Assembly (NCBI RefSeq): GCF_004785795.1
Contig: NZ_SRRO01000001.1
Coordinates: forward strand, 558,001 to 622,000
Length of the DNA: 64,000 nucleotides
Reading direction: 5' to 3'
Origin: Nocardioides eburneiflavus
Lineage (GTDB): Bacteria > Actinomycetota > Actinomycetes > Propionibacteriales > Nocardioidaceae
The notes under the pieces are model-generated. The model was given only the letters and a program-made list of their open reading frames with translations. It was not told where the DNA came from and ran no database searches. The position numbers were made by a program, and so were the translations under genes. The number at the start of each line of letters is the position of its first letter. Position 1 is the first letter of the stretch. Below are positions 1 to 11,000 of the stretch, piece by piece.

Positions 1-1
1 C

Positions 2-733
2 GACTGGTCGCCCGAACAGATCGCGGCGATGCTGCCGGTGTTGTTCCCACGCGATCAGAGGATGCGGGTGTCGCACGAGACGATCTACCAGTCGCTGTTC
101 GTCCAGACCAAGGGCGAGCTCAAGCGGGAGCTGACCGCGCACCTGCGCAGCCGCCGGCAGCGACGCAAGGCCCAGACCGGTGGGGCGAAACGGGTCACGC
201 TCGGGATCACCGACGACATCAGGATCTCGCAGCGTCCGGCCGAGGTCGAGGACCGGGCTGTGCCCGGGCACTGGGAGGGCGACCTCCTCCTCGGCGGCAC
301 CGGCAAGGGCGCAGTGCTCACGCTGGTCGAACGGTCATCGAGGTTCGTGCTCCTCGCGCCGCTGCCGGGCCAGCACCGCGCCGACCAGGCCCGGTGGACG
401 TTGAACGAGATGATTGCGACCCTGCCGCTGGAGCTGCGCAAGTCGATCACGTGGGACCGAGGCAGTGAGATGGCTCAGCACGCCCAGTTCAGCATCGAGT
501 CCGGGATCCCGATCTACTTCTGCGACCCGTACTCGCCCTGGCAGCGCGGCACCAACGAGAACACCAACGGTCTGCTGCGCCAGTACTGGCCCAAGGGCGC
601 AGACCTACGACGCCTCACCATGGCCGAGTGCGATCGAGTCGCACTGAAGCTGAACACCAGGCCCCGCAAGACCCTCGAGTGGCAGACTCCCGGGCAGGCC
701 CTCAATCAAAGGCTCGTTGCAACAACCGGTTGA
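2..733 (+). CDS. IS30-family transposase, 5' truncated by window edge
   Basis: The frame is already open at base 2 (DWSPEQIAAMLP) and runs to TGA at 731-733, so the start lies outside the window. About 243 residues are visible, the C-terminal two thirds of an IS30 transposase. The region after WSPEQIA is typical of the family's DNA-binding half. The DDE catalytic triad is recognisable: Asp in HWEGDLL, Asp in TWDRGSEM, and Glu in GTNENTNGLLRQYWPKG, the last being a strong IS30 signature. The enzyme would cut and paste its own element. The reading frame is intact as far as it can be seen. The next gene begins only 46 bp after the stop, so the element's right end must lie in that gap. Confidence 0.93.
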   Translation, partial: DWSPEQIAAMLPVLFPRDQRMRVSHETIYQSLFVQTKGELKRELTAHLRSRRQRRKAQTGGAKRVTLGITDDIRISQRPAEVEDRAVPGHWEGDLLLGGTGKGAVLTLVERSSRFVLLAPLPGQHRADQARWTLNEMIATLPLELRKSITWDRGSEMAQHAQFSIESGIPIYFCDPYSPWQRGTNENTNGLLRQYWPKGADLRRLTMAECDRVALKLNTRPRKTLEWQTPGQALNQRLVATTG

Positions 734-735
734 AC
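716..735. repeat. possible right terminal inverted repeat of the IS30 element
   Basis: GTTGCAACAACCGGTTGAAC spans the transposase stop codon. IS30 elements usually carry their right inverted repeat at or just past the stop. The left end is outside the window, so the match cannot be confirmed. Confidence 0.3.
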
Positions 736-779
736 TCGCCCCATGGTCACTGTCGGACCCCGCGACTACAATCAAACAC

Positions 780-2292
780 ATGATCGACGGACGGGCAGCA
801 CCGGCGCGAGGGGTCACAGACGACCTCTCACCCGCCGACCTGCTCGCCACGATCAAGGCCTCCCGCGACCTCGAGAACACCGAGGCCGCCCGCCAGCTCG
901 ACCTCGCCGCCCGGTGGGCCGACCTGCACCCGCCCGAGTCGATCCACGACGCGGCGTCGTTCACGGTGCCCGGGTCCCAGCACGAGGAACCCATCGCCGG
1001 TGAGGGTGCCCCGCTGGTGGCGGAGTTCTGTTGCGCCGAGCTCGGCACCGTCCTCGGCATCACCGTCGACCGCGGCGAAGAAGCTCATCGGTCACGCCCT
1101 CGAGCTGCGCCACCGCCTGCCGCGGTTGTGGGAGCAGGTCCACGCAGGTGCGGTGCCCGCCTGGCGGGCGAGGCTCGTCGCGGACACCACGATCCACTCC
1201 TCGCCCGCGTTGACTCGTGAGGCGGCGGGGTTCGTCGACGCGCAGGTCGCCGCCGTCGCCGGACGGGTCGGGTCCGCGCAGCTCGACCGGCTCGTCGCGG
1301 AGACGATCAGGCGCTACGACCTCGCGACCGCCGACCCGGCCGCGGACCCGGAGGACGGCTACCTGCACGTCGACCCGCGTCACGTCACCGTGGACACCGA
1401 GGACGTGCACTACGCCGGCACCCTGCGGATCGAGGCCGAGGTCGACATCGCCGACGCCCTCGACCTCGACCGCGCCCTCGCCCACAAGGCCGAGACCCTG
1501 AAGGCCCTCGGATCGCTGCTGCCGCTCGACGCCCGCCGGGCGAAGGCCCTCGGGGAGCTGGCACGGACCCAGACGGCGCTCGAGCTCCTGACCGGGGGGC
1601 CGGGAACGGACCGCGCCAGCGGGCCGGACCCGGACACCCGGAGACAGGACCGGGTGAACCCCGACACCGACACCGACACCGACGCCGATGCCGATGGCGA
1701 CGACCCGCGCCTGCCGGCCGCCCGCGCGGTCGTGATCCACGCCCACTTCGACGCCTCCGTCTCCGGCGACACCACGGTGTTCGGGCCCACCGGGCGGATG
1801 GAGAACGGCCACCGCCTGGTCCTGCTCGAGCAGGTCCAGTCCTGGTGCGCCGACACCCGCACCGAGGTCACCATCACGCCCGTCATCGACCTCAACACCA
1901 CGCTGACCGCGCAGACGCGGAAGGTCCCGGCAACGATCCGCGAGCAAGTGATCCTGAGGGATCGCACGTGCGTGTTCCCGTTCTGCTCCCGCCCGGCCAG
2001 GCGCTGCGACGTCGACCACGTCATCCTGTGGGACGACGACGCCGAGGCCGAGGGCAGACCGCAACCAGGTCCGACGACCACGAGCAACCTCGCCTGCCTG
2101 TGCCGGTTCCACCACCGCCTCAAGACCCACTCACCCTGGCGCTACGAGATGACCACCCCAGGAGTGTTCGCGTGGACCTCACCCCACGGGCACCGCTACC
2201 GCCGCGACCACACCGGCACCACCGACATCCAGCCGCTCGCCCCGGAGAGGTCGACGGCTCCGCCCGGCATTCCACGACCACGCCGACGATGA
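780..2292 (+). pseudogene. DUF222/HNH endonuclease (13E12 family), frameshifted
   Basis: The N-terminal part (ATG 780, MIDGRAAPARG) reads as a DUF222 protein to about GTVLGITVD near 1068. The remainder (KKLIGHALELRHRLPRLW onwards) continues in the +1 frame to TGA at 2290-2292. Dropping one C near 1070 (gtcgacCgcggcg) joins them into a product of about 503 residues, the usual family length. The C-terminal HNH nuclease core is complete: CVFPFCSRPARRCDVDH, then NLACLCRFHHRLKTH with zinc-binding Cys/His. An Asp/Thr/Ala-rich linker (DTDTDTDADADGDD) encoded by a GACACC repeat sits between the domains. These proteins are abundant, often multicopy actinobacterial genes near mobile DNA; their role is unclear. 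The break could be decay or a sequencing error. Confidence 0.85.
1663..1701 (+). repeat. GACACC-type hexanucleotide microsatellite inside the HNH gene
   Basis: Successive copies of gacacc drift into gacgcc and gatgcc and encode the alternating Asp-Thr/Asp-Ala linker between the DUF222 and HNH parts. Such tracts vary in copy number by slippage. Confidence 0.7.
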
Positions 2293-2413
2293 CCCCGCCC
2301 CACACCCCGCCGACCTTGACGCCGGCGGGGGCGTTGGCGCGCCAATCCTGTCTCCGCTGAGAGATCGCAGTGGTCCGCCGCGCAGGCACGCGGGAGGCGA
2401 CACGTCCGGGTCT

Positions 2414-2707
2414 CTAGGTGGCGCTGTTGGGGTCCACCCCGAGCAGGCGTACGAGTCCGCACCTCCGATCGTCGCGCTGCTCCACGTAGAGGACGAACGT
2501 CCGGTCCGGCTGTGCCTCATCGCGCGCCCACGCGAGGACCTCGTCGACGTCGACTGCGTCGCTCACCCGGTACTCGTCGCAGTGCCACATGGCGTGCTCG
2601 TGGACGACGCCAGGAGGTGCGGGTGGCTGATGCCAGAAGTGGACGCGGTAGACCGGACGGTCGACCTCCCACTGGGTGTCGCGAGGATCTACACCTTCGA
2701 TGATCAC
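2414..2707 (-). CDS. hypothetical protein, 97 aa
   Basis: A soluble, acidic 97-residue protein starting MIIEGVDPRDTQWEVDRPVYRVHFW and ending LLGVDPNSAT. It has no signal peptide or membrane segment. It is rich in Trp and charged residues, with a central stretch (DAVDVDEVLAWARDEA) that resembles many small uncharacterised actinobacterial proteins. I recognise no catalytic motif. It converges on the HNH gene and is divergent from the P-loop kinase gene, whose start is 72 bp away. Codon use and GC at third positions fit a real gene. Confidence 0.7.
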   Translation of the reverse strand: MIIEGVDPRDTQWEVDRPVYRVHFWHQPPAPPGVVHEHAMWHCDEYRVSDAVDVDEVLAWARDEAQPDRTFVLYVEQRDDRRCGLVRLLGVDPNSAT

Positions 2708-2779
2708 GCGGGCGACCCTAGGGGCGGTGATCCGGCCTTCGGCAGATCCGCGCGCACCGCACGGTCGGCGTCAGCGACG

Positions 2780-3346
2780 ATGAGTCGACCCCTCGGAGTG
2801 GAGGTGAGGACGACGCCACCAGTTCTGTTCCTGACAGTAGGACTGCCAGGTACCGGAAAGACCACAGAGGCACGGCGCATCGAAGTCGAGCAGAACGCCC
2901 TTCGCCTCACGAAGGACGAGTGGATCAAGGCCCTCTACGGGCTGACGAACCCGCCGGCGGCCTCGGACGTCATCGAAGGACGGCTCATCGAGATCGGGTT
3001 GCGCGCTCTGCAGCTTGGCATCAACGTCGTCATCGACTACGGCCTCTGGGGTCGTGATGAGCGCTCCGCGCTACGGAAGGCAGCAGCGGACCTCGGAGCG
3101 ACGGTGCAGATGCGCTACTTCGACCTGACACCGGCCGAGCAACGACGTCGGATTGACCGGCGTCAAGCCGCAGAACCGCACACGACCTGGCACATGACCG
3201 ACGAGGAGCTCGCCACATGGTCTGCCACCATCCGCGTCCCCACGCCAGGCGAGCTGGACGGCAGTGAACCCATCGACGAGCCACCGGCAGGGTTCGCGTC
3301 ATGGGACCAGTGGCGCGGCCATCGCCGGCCGGCGTCGATCTCCTAG
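2780..3346 (+). CDS. P-loop AAA/zeta-like kinase (predicted ATP-binding protein)
   Basis: A 188-residue protein with a clear Walker A, GLPGTGKTT at residues 21-29, near the N-terminus, followed by RLTKDEWIKALYG. Next comes a region like a Walker B (INVVIDYGLWGRDER) and an arginine-rich lid (EQRRRIDRRQ). This layout is that of small nucleotide/sugar kinases and zeta-toxin-like P-loop kinases annotated as 'AAA family ATPase'; the substrate cannot be read from the sequence. A GTG at 2804 with GGAG at 2795-2798 is an alternative start giving a protein eight residues shorter. No antitoxin gene is adjacent on the same strand, so a toxin role is not supported. Confidence 0.8.
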   Translation: MSRPLGVEVRTTPPVLFLTVGLPGTGKTTEARRIEVEQNALRLTKDEWIKALYGLTNPPAASDVIEGRLIEIGLRALQLGINVVIDYGLWGRDERSALRKAAADLGATVQMRYFDLTPAEQRRRIDRRQAAEPHTTWHMTDEELATWSATIRVPTPGELDGSEPIDEPPAGFASWDQWRGHRRPASIS

Positions 3347-3365
3347 GGGCAGGTCCGCACCAGCC

Positions 3366-4034
3366 TCAGACCAGCTCCGGCTGCGTCTTCTCCCGCACCT
3401 CGTCCTCGGAGACCCCCGGGGCGAGCTCGACGAGCCTGAGCGCCCGGTCCCCGAGCGTGCCCGACGGGGCGACCTCACCGGTGGCGGGGTCGATCACGTC
3501 GATGACCGCGAGGTCGGTGATGATCCGCTGGACCACGCGCTTGCCGGTGTAGGGCAGGTCGCACTCGTCCAGGATCTTCAGCGAGCCGTCCTTGGCGGTG
3601 TGCTCCATCAGCACGATCACCCGCTTGGCACCGTGGACCAGGTCCATCGCGCCGCCCATGCCCTTGACCATCTTGCCGGGGATCATCCAGTTCGCGATGT
3701 CGCCCACCGCGGAGACCTGCATCGCGCCGAGGATCGCGGCGTCGATCTTGCCGCCGCGGATCATCCCGAAGGACTGCGCGGAGTCGAAGAACGACGCACC
3801 CTTGCGCAGGGTGACCGTCTCCTTGCCCGCGTTGATCAGGTCCGGGTCCTCCTCGCCCTCGAAGGGGTACGCCCCCACGCCGAGGATGCCGTTCTCGCTC
3901 TGCAGCACCAGCTCGACGTCGTCGGCGACGTAGTTCGGCACCAGCGTCGGCAGCCCGATCCCGAGGTTGACGTACGACCCGTCCTTGAGCTCCGAGGCCG
4001 CCCGCGCAGCCATCTCCTCACGCGTCCAGCTCAT
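3366..4034 (-). CDS. scoB: 3-oxoacid CoA-transferase subunit B
   Basis: This is the beta chain (222 aa) of a family I CoA-transferase, which moves CoA between succinyl-CoA and acetoacetate (SCOT) or, in related enzymes, 3-oxoadipate. GIGLP at residues 25-29 and SENGILG with the catalytic Glu47 (acyl-glutamate/CoA thioester intermediate) are present. ATG 4034 is chosen because GGGAGG lies 6 bp upstream and it lies one base beyond the scoA stop; a longer frame to 4082 overlaps scoA and lacks support. It forms a two-gene operon with the A subunit. No aromatic-degradation genes are nearby, so ketone-body or acetoacetate use is more likely than the pca pathway. Confidence 0.93.
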   Translation of the reverse strand: MSWTREEMAARAASELKDGSYVNLGIGLPTLVPNYVADDVELVLQSENGILGVGAYPFEGEEDPDLINAGKETVTLRKGASFFDSAQSFGMIRGGKIDAAILGAMQVSAVGDIANWMIPGKMVKGMGGAMDLVHGAKRVIVLMEHTAKDGSLKILDECDLPYTGKRVVQRIITDLAVIDVIDPATGEVAPSGTLGDRALRLVELAPGVSEDEVREKTQPELV

Positions 4035-4035
4035 G

Positions 4036-4884
4036 TCAGCCTCCCAGTCCGTGCGTCGCAGCGTCATCAGCGGGAGCAGCACCCGCCCCGTCAGAGGTGG
4101 GCCGCGGCCGCGTCGTGACCCGCTCGATCCTCTTGTCGGCCGCCTGCTCCGGGGTCAGCGCGACCACGCGCTGCACGTACACCCCCGGGGTGTGGATGTC
4201 GTTGGGGTCGAGCTCGCCGGGCTCGACGAGCTCCTCGACCTCCGCGATCGTCAGCCGGCCGCACATCGCAGCCAGCGGGTTGAAGTTGCGCGCGGACTGC
4301 CGGTAGATCAGGTTGCCGTGCCGGTCGCCCTTCCAGGCCCGTACGAGCCCGAAGTCGGCCACGATCGCCTCCTCCAGGACGTACTCCCGATCAACATGGC
4401 CGCCCTCACCATCACGGACAGCGAAGACCTTCGTCTCCTTCGGCGGCGAGGAGACGATGACGTTGCCCTCGGAGTCGTACTTCCACGGCAGCCCGCCCTC
4501 GGCGACCTGCGTGCCGACACCGGTCGCGGTGTAGAACCCCGGGATCCCCGAGCCGCCCGCGCGCATCCGCTCGGCCAGCGTGCCCTGCGGGGTGAGCTCG
4601 ACCTCGAGCTCACCGGAGAGGTACTGCCGGGCGAACTCCTTGTTCTCCCCGACGTAGGAGGAGATCATCCGCCGGATCCGCTTCGCGAACAGGAGCTTGC
4701 CGAGGCCCCACTCGTCCACGCCGCAGTTGTTCGAGACCGCCTCGAGGTCGGTCGTGCCGGCCTCGAGGATCGCGTCGATGAGCACCGACGGGATGCCCGA
4801 CAGGCCGAAGCCGCCGACGGCGAGGGTCGCACCGTCCGGGATGTCAGCGACCGCTTCGGCCGCGGAAGAGACCACTTTGTCCAT
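4036..4884 (-). CDS. scoA: 3-oxoacid CoA-transferase subunit A
   Basis: The alpha chain (282 aa) of the same CoA-transferase begins [20 protein letters not shown]. It has the CoA-binding glycine motif GGFGLSGIP at residues 24-32 and family signatures [11 protein letters not shown] and [19 protein letters not shown]. The last 30 or so residues ([18 protein letters not shown]) are a low-complexity tail not needed for the fold. Its stop is one base from the scoB start, so the pair is probably translationally coupled and forms a heterotetramer in the cytoplasm. Confidence 0.94.
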   Translation of the reverse strand: MDKVVSSAAEAVADIPDGATLAVGGFGLSGIPSVLIDAILEAGTTDLEAVSNNCGVDEWGLGKLLFAKRIRRMISSYVGENKEFARQYLSGELEVELTPQGTLAERMRAGGSGIPGFYTATGVGTQVAEGGLPWKYDSEGNVIVSSPPKETKVFAVRDGEGGHVDREYVLEEAIVADFGLVRAWKGDRHGNLIYRQSARNFNPLAAMCGRLTIAEVEELVEPGELDPNDIHTPGVYVQRVVALTPEQAADKRIERVTTRPRPTSDGAGAAPADDAATHGLGG

Positions 4885-4961
4885 GCCGAGACCCTAGCGG
4901 CCGTGTGACCGTCGCCACCGTGTGGGCGGGAACCACAGTTCGACCGTCCCGATGTGTGGAT

Positions 4962-5002
4962 CAGCCGGGCCCGAGGGGAGGCACCCTCCTCGGACCCGGC
5001 TG
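4962..5002 (-). terminator. stem-loop terminator of the giant ThuA gene
   Basis: Two 15-base arms (CAGCCGGGCCCGAGG at 4962-4976 and its near complement at 4988-5002, one mismatch) lie 27 bp past the stop of the minus-strand 6.9-kb gene and before scoA. There is no strong T-run. Confidence 0.55.
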
Positions 5003-5028
5003 AGTCGTGCACCGGTCGCAGCGACCGG

Positions 5029-8000
5029 TCAGAGCTGACGCAGGCGTTCCCTCACCTGGGCCAGCAGGGCCGCGCGCAGCTCCCCGTCCAGCTTGGTGCG
5101 GACCAGCTTGCGCAGCTGCTTCAGCTCCTTCCTCGCCGCCTTCCGGTCGCCGGAACGCTCGGCCTTGCGAGCGTCCTTGTCGGCCTGGAGCAGCTTGGTG
5201 GCGAGCTTCGGCCCGACCTCCTCGTCGGCGGCCAGCGCCTTCACCACCTTGGTGACCGACTTCCCGGTCGCCTGCACGGTGAAGACCACCGTCTGCGAGC
5301 TGGTGTGGCCGGCCACGTCCGCCGCGGTGACGGTCAGGACGTGGCGTCCGGTGGAGAGCGTCCACATGGACCACTCGCCCGCCTCGACCGCCTCGCCGTC
5401 GAGCGTCGCCCGCACGCCGCGGACCCCGGACGTCGCGTCCGTCGCCGTCCACGCCACCGCCGCCTGCTGGTGGCTGGGGTAGGTGCGTGCCCGGATCCCC
5501 GAGATCGCGACCTCCGGCTCACCGGTGTCGACCGCGATCTCGCGCGACTGCGCCGTCTCGACGTTGCCGTCCCGGTCCACCGACCGCACCTCCAGGACCT
5601 GGCGGCCCTGCGCGGTGATGGTGAACGGAGCCGTGTACGCCGTCCACGCGCCGCTGCCGATGCGGTACTCGGTGCGTGCCACCCCGGACTCGGCGTCGGT
5701 CGCGCCGAGCGTGACCTTCGGAGCCGTGGTGAACCAGCCGGCGCTGCCGTCGGGCGACGCCGGGGCGGTCCGCACGGTGGTCACCGGCGCCGTGGTGTCG
5801 GCTGGCGGGCCGCCGACGGTGACGTCGATCGACTGCGCCTCCTCCACGTTGCCAGCGACGTCGGTCGAGCGGAACTCGACCGTGTGCTCGCCTGCCCCGG
5901 TCACGAGGACCGGCTCGACGTACGTCTCCCAGTCGCCACCGTCGACGCGGTACTCGGTCGACGCGACGCCGGAGGTGGCGTCGCTGGCTTCGAGCACCAC
6001 CGAGTCGCCGCCGTCGTCGGCCTTCTCGTGCGTCGCACTCGTCGCCGGGGTGACGGTGTCGACCTCGACCTCCGAGGACTGCACCTCCTCCTGGTTGCCG
6101 GCCTCGTCGGTCGAGCGGAACTCGATGACGTGCGTCCCGTCGGGGACCGCGACCGCGGCGTCGTACGTCGTCCACGGGCCGCCGTCGACGCTGTACTCCG
6201 TCGACGCGACGCCCGAGCCGTCGTCCTCGGCGTCGAGGGTGAAGCTCGGACCGGTGACGTACCAGCCCTCCTCACCGTCGGCCTCGGCCGGCGACCAGGT
6301 GATGGTCGTGGTCGGTGCGTCGGTGTCGGCGGCCTCGACGACGACCTCGATGCTCTTCGTCGCCTCCTCGTTGCCGGCCACGTCGGTCGAGCGGAACTCG
6401 ACCGTGTGAGTACCCGGCTCGGTCAGGGTGAACGGACCCGTGTAGTCGGTCCACTCCCCCTCGTCGACGCGGTACTCGATGGACGCGACGCCCGACCCGC
6501 CGGACTCGTCGGTCGCGGTCAGCGTGACCCGCACGCCGTCCTCGACCACGGCCTGACCGGCGGTGGTGACCGGCGCGGTCGTGTCGGCCGGCGGCTCGTC
6601 GCCGTCGAGGTGGAAGTGGTCGAACTCGACCGTCACCGGCTCCTCCTGCTCGGGACCGATCGCCATCAGGCCGATGGAGTTGAGCGGTCCGTCATAGGTG
6701 ATGCCGTCGCCGATGGGCGTCCACGACGCACCCGCGGTCGACTTCACCGCGGCGGTGTACGTCGTGCCGGTCTTGGTCACCTGCACCCACCAGTAGCCGC
6801 TCTCGGTGGTGTCGGCGATGTTGACCTGGTCCCCGCCGCTGACGCCGGCGCCTCCCTTCTCCGCGGCCAGCTCGGCCCGCAGGTCGAGCGCAGCACCCGG
6901 TGCGTTGAAGGCCACGATGTCGGCCTTGGCGTAGTTGTCGTCGTCGCCGTACATCAGCAGACCGGCCAGCTGGTAGCGGTGCTCGAGCGGGGCCTTGAGC
7001 TTGGTCTCGGCCACCCAGTCACCGTCGGGCGCGTCCTGCAGGATGAAGTTGCGCGGCTGGATCGGGTTGTTGCCGTTGATGTCGCCCGGCTCTGTCGCGA
7101 TCCTCAGGTGGCCGTCGGCCACCGACTCGGTGTTCGAGTTGTAGCGCACCGACTCCGCCCAGCGGCAGCCGTCGAGCGCGCTGCCGTCGAACTCGTCGTC
7201 GGCCTCGACCGCGGGAGCCGTACGGTCCGGGGTCACCCGGAACCAGTCGACCTGCGCGACCCGCGGCGTGGTGCCGAGGTCACCGGCCGCCATCAGCCCG
7301 ACCCGCGCAGCCGACCCGGTCTTGAGGTCGAGCGTGCCGGCCAGCGCGGTCCAGTCGGACCCGTCGGCGGAGTACACCCCGCTGAGCTTGCCCGCGACGT
7401 GGGTGAGCCGCAGGTGGATCGTGCTCGGGAAGTCCGCGGCCACGACCGGCGCGGCAGGCGTGGTGCGCGAGCCGTTGGTCTCGGACTGGAACTCCACGAG
7501 CCGGGTCCCGTTCTGGTGCCGCACGAACGCGAGCTTGTTGTACTCGTCGTCCGACTGGTGCACGACCAGGCCGGCCCACTGCCAGTGCGAGCTGTGCTCC
7601 AGCGTGATCTTCGTGGTGGCGGTCCAGTCACCGGCGGGCACCGGCTGGCCGGCGAAGCTCACCGGTCCGGGGCTCGCCTCGTTGATGTCACCGGTCGTGA
7701 CGGGCAGGCGGAGCGAGCCGCCGGCCTGCGTGATCGGCGCACCGGGAGCGTTGCGCAGGGCCCACTTGGGCAGCAGCGCCGGGGAGTCGAACTCGTCGGA
7801 GACGGGTCCGGTGACGCAGCTCAGCGGCTCGCTCGGGGTCTCCGGCTCGGGCTCGGGCTCCTGCGGGTCGCTGTCGATCGCGAACTGCGAGAAGTCGGCC
7901 GTCCGGACGGCGGACTCGTGGGCCATGATGAACATGCCGACGTCCTGCGTCGCGCCGATGCCGGCCAGGGTGACTGCTGCGCCGACCTGGGTCCACGACG

Positions 8001-11000
8001 TGCCGTTGTTGGACCAGTACGCCGACACCTGGTTGCCGCGGCGGCTGAGCTTCAGCCACTTGGGCACCGTGCTGGTGCCGCCGGCGACGGACGCGTTGAG
8101 CTGTCCGTTGCCGTCGGGGTCGGTGAGGAACTCCATCCCGCTGGCGCGGCGCCACGCGAGAATGGCGTAGCCGGGCGAGACGCCGGGCTGCGTCATGTCG
8201 TTGCGGACGAGGAGGCCGGCCTTGCCCGAGTTGTGGTTGAGCGTGCTGGCGTCGACCCGCACGATGGCGTCGTACTCGTCGTCACCGCCGCCGGGCTTGA
8301 ACAGCGTCGTGTACTGGTCGGTGCCCTGCCACGCGTTGGCGCCCGCGCCGGAGATCCGGAACGCGCCGGCGCCGAGGCGCTCGAACTCACCGTTGACGTT
8401 GCTGAACGGGACCAGGTCGCCGAACAGCTCGCCCACCTGCACCTGCACGAGGCGTGAGGTGGTGACGTTCCCCTCGTCGTCGGTCGCCTTCGCGGTCAGC
8501 TCGTAGAGCCCCTCCTCGGCGGGAGCGGTCCACGTCGCGGCGTACGGCGCCGTGTCGTCCTCGCCGATCTTGGTGTCCCCGGCGAAGAACTCGACCTTCG
8601 AGACCGAGCCGTCGGCGTCGGACGCGTCGGCGGCCACGGCCACCTCGGCGCCGGGGTCGAGCTCGTCCCCGTCGACGGGCGCGGTGATGGCGACGACCGG
8701 CTTGGCGGTGGGGGAGATGCCCTGGCCGACGGCCTCGAAGAAGTTGAGCTTGATGTCGCCCGGGCCGGTGAAGACCAGGTGCAGGTCCATCGTCTCGTTG
8801 CCGAGAGCGCTCACGTCGACCGCGACGTCGCGGAACTGCTGGCCGGTCGCCGGGACCTCGGCGCTGCCGACGAGCTCACCGGTCGGGCTGCCCTTGCGCA
8901 GCTCGATGGTGCCGCCGGCCGAAGCGGCCTGGACCCGCAGGTGGAAGTCGTCGATCCGGTGGAAGTTCACCGGCTCGAAGCTCACCCACGCGCCGTCCTT
9001 GCCGACCACGACCTGGCCGCCGCCGGCGGGGTCGCGTCCCGGTGCCACGGTGGCGGTGTCCGACTTGGCGTCGAACCACTCGGCCTGCCGCAGCTTGGGG
9101 AAGATCACCGACGTGTCGGAGCCCAGCAGCGGGTTCTCCCCGCCGGCCCCTCCGGTGTCGGTGTAGCGGGCGTCGATGGCGTAGAAGATGTTCTCGTCGG
9201 CCGCGTGGCCGCCGACGCTCGTCACGGTGCTGCCGGTCAGGCCGCGGGAGGCGACCAGCGGGTGCGCGTGGTCGTCGTGGCCGAGGGCGGGCTGCACCTC
9301 GACGGCCTGCGGGTCGACCGTCTCCTCCTCCGGGTCGGTCACCCGGACCTGCCAGCCGACCTCGTCGCCGAAGTCGAAGAAGGAGCCGTCCGGCGGGGTC
9401 TCGAGCTCGACCACCGGGCGGGTGTTGCCGACCGTGATCGGCACCGTCGTCGTACCTGTCTTGCCGGCCGGGTCGGTGACGGTCAGACGGGCGTCGAAGA
9501 CACCCTCGTCCTCGAAGACGTGCGTGGCGGTCACACCGGTCTCGTCGGTGGTGCCGTCAGCGTCGAAGTCCCACTCGTAGGTGAGCGCCTCGTCCTCGGG
9601 GTCGGTCGAGCCACTGCCGTCGAAGGCCACCTCGAGGGGCGCCTGGCCGGAGTCGGGCTCGGCGTCGATGCGGGCGACCGGCGAGCGGGAGCCGCTGATG
9701 TAGTCGATGCGGTAGAGCCCGGACGTGGGGTTGTCGCGCCCGTAGCCGCCGCCCCAGTCGAGGACGTACATGGAGCCGTCGGGGCCGAACTTGGAGTCGA
9801 TGGGCGCCAGGAAGGGCACGTCGGGCAGGAACGGGTTGACCTTCTCCACCTGCGAGCCCTGCGCGGCGGCGGGGTCCTTCAGCTGGATGTTGTACATCTT
9901 GTTGCGGGCCCAGTCGTAGAAGAACGGCTTGCCGTCGTACGACTCGGGGAACTTCGTGTCGGACTCGAGGGTCTCGTCGTAGCGGTAGATCGGGCCGCCC
10001 ATCGGGGCCAGGCCGCCGCCCTGCGGGATCGCGCCCACGGAGGAGCGGCGGTAGCCGTAGTACATGTCCGCGGCGCGCGCCGGGGGCAGGTTGGTCAGGC
10101 CGGTGTTGCGCACCGAGTCGTTGACCGGGTTGGCGCAGTCGAAGTAGTCACCCACGACCGGCGGGTTCAGCGGGGTGGTGCTGCCGTAGTCGACGTCGCG
10201 GAACGGCTCGCCGTTGGGGTTCTGTCCGTTGTGGTTGCCACCCATGCAGAGCGGCCAGCCGTAGTTGCCGGCGCTCTTGATGAGGTTCCACTCCGCGATG
10301 CCCGCGGGGCCGCGGGTGTCGGGGGCGTCGGTGCCGTTGTCGGGCGAGTAGTCGGCCATGCTCAGCCAGCCGGTCTCGCTGTCGATGGAGAAGCGGAACG
10401 GGTTGCGGAAGCCCATCGCGTAGATCTCGGGGAGCGTCTTGTCGCGCCCGACGTCCTCGGACTCGGGGAACAGGTTGCCCTCGGGGATGGTGTAGCTGGA
10501 GCCGGCGCCCGGCTGACCCGGCTCGTCGAGCGGCGTGATGCGCAGGATCTTGCCGCGCAGGTCGTTGGTGTTGGCCGAGGTCTCGCGGGCGTCGTGGAAG
10601 GTGCCGGCGCGCTCGGACAGCGGGGCGTACCCGCCGGACGGCTCGGAGTGGGGGTTGACGTCGTCACCCACGCCGATGAAGAGGGTGCCGTCGTCGTCGA
10701 TGTCGAGGCCGCCGCCGGTGTGGCCGGGCTCGTCGGGAAGGCGCCGCGCCGGGATCCGGATGATGACCTTCTCCGTGGCGGGGTCGACCGCCCCGTTCTC
10801 GAAGGTGAAGCGGGAGACGGTGGACCAGAAGTTGTCCGGGGAGGAGTCGTTGGGCGAGGCCGCCGACCGGTAGAGGAAGATGTGCCCGTTGGTCGCGAAG
10901 TCGGGGTCGAGCGCGACGCCGAGGAGACCGTCCTCGCCGCCGGAGTAGACCGGCAGCGTCAGCACCGTCGTGACCGCCTGGGTGACCGGGTCGTACATCC

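Noticed and set aside
2780..3346. Zeta-toxin/epsilon-antitoxin system
   Set aside because: The P-loop kinase fits, but there is no epsilon-like gene and the nearest small gene is on the opposite strand.
4954..8457. A 1167-codon plus-strand frame opposite the giant ThuA gene
   Set aside because: Shadow of the real minus-strand gene; no start signal and repetitive composition.
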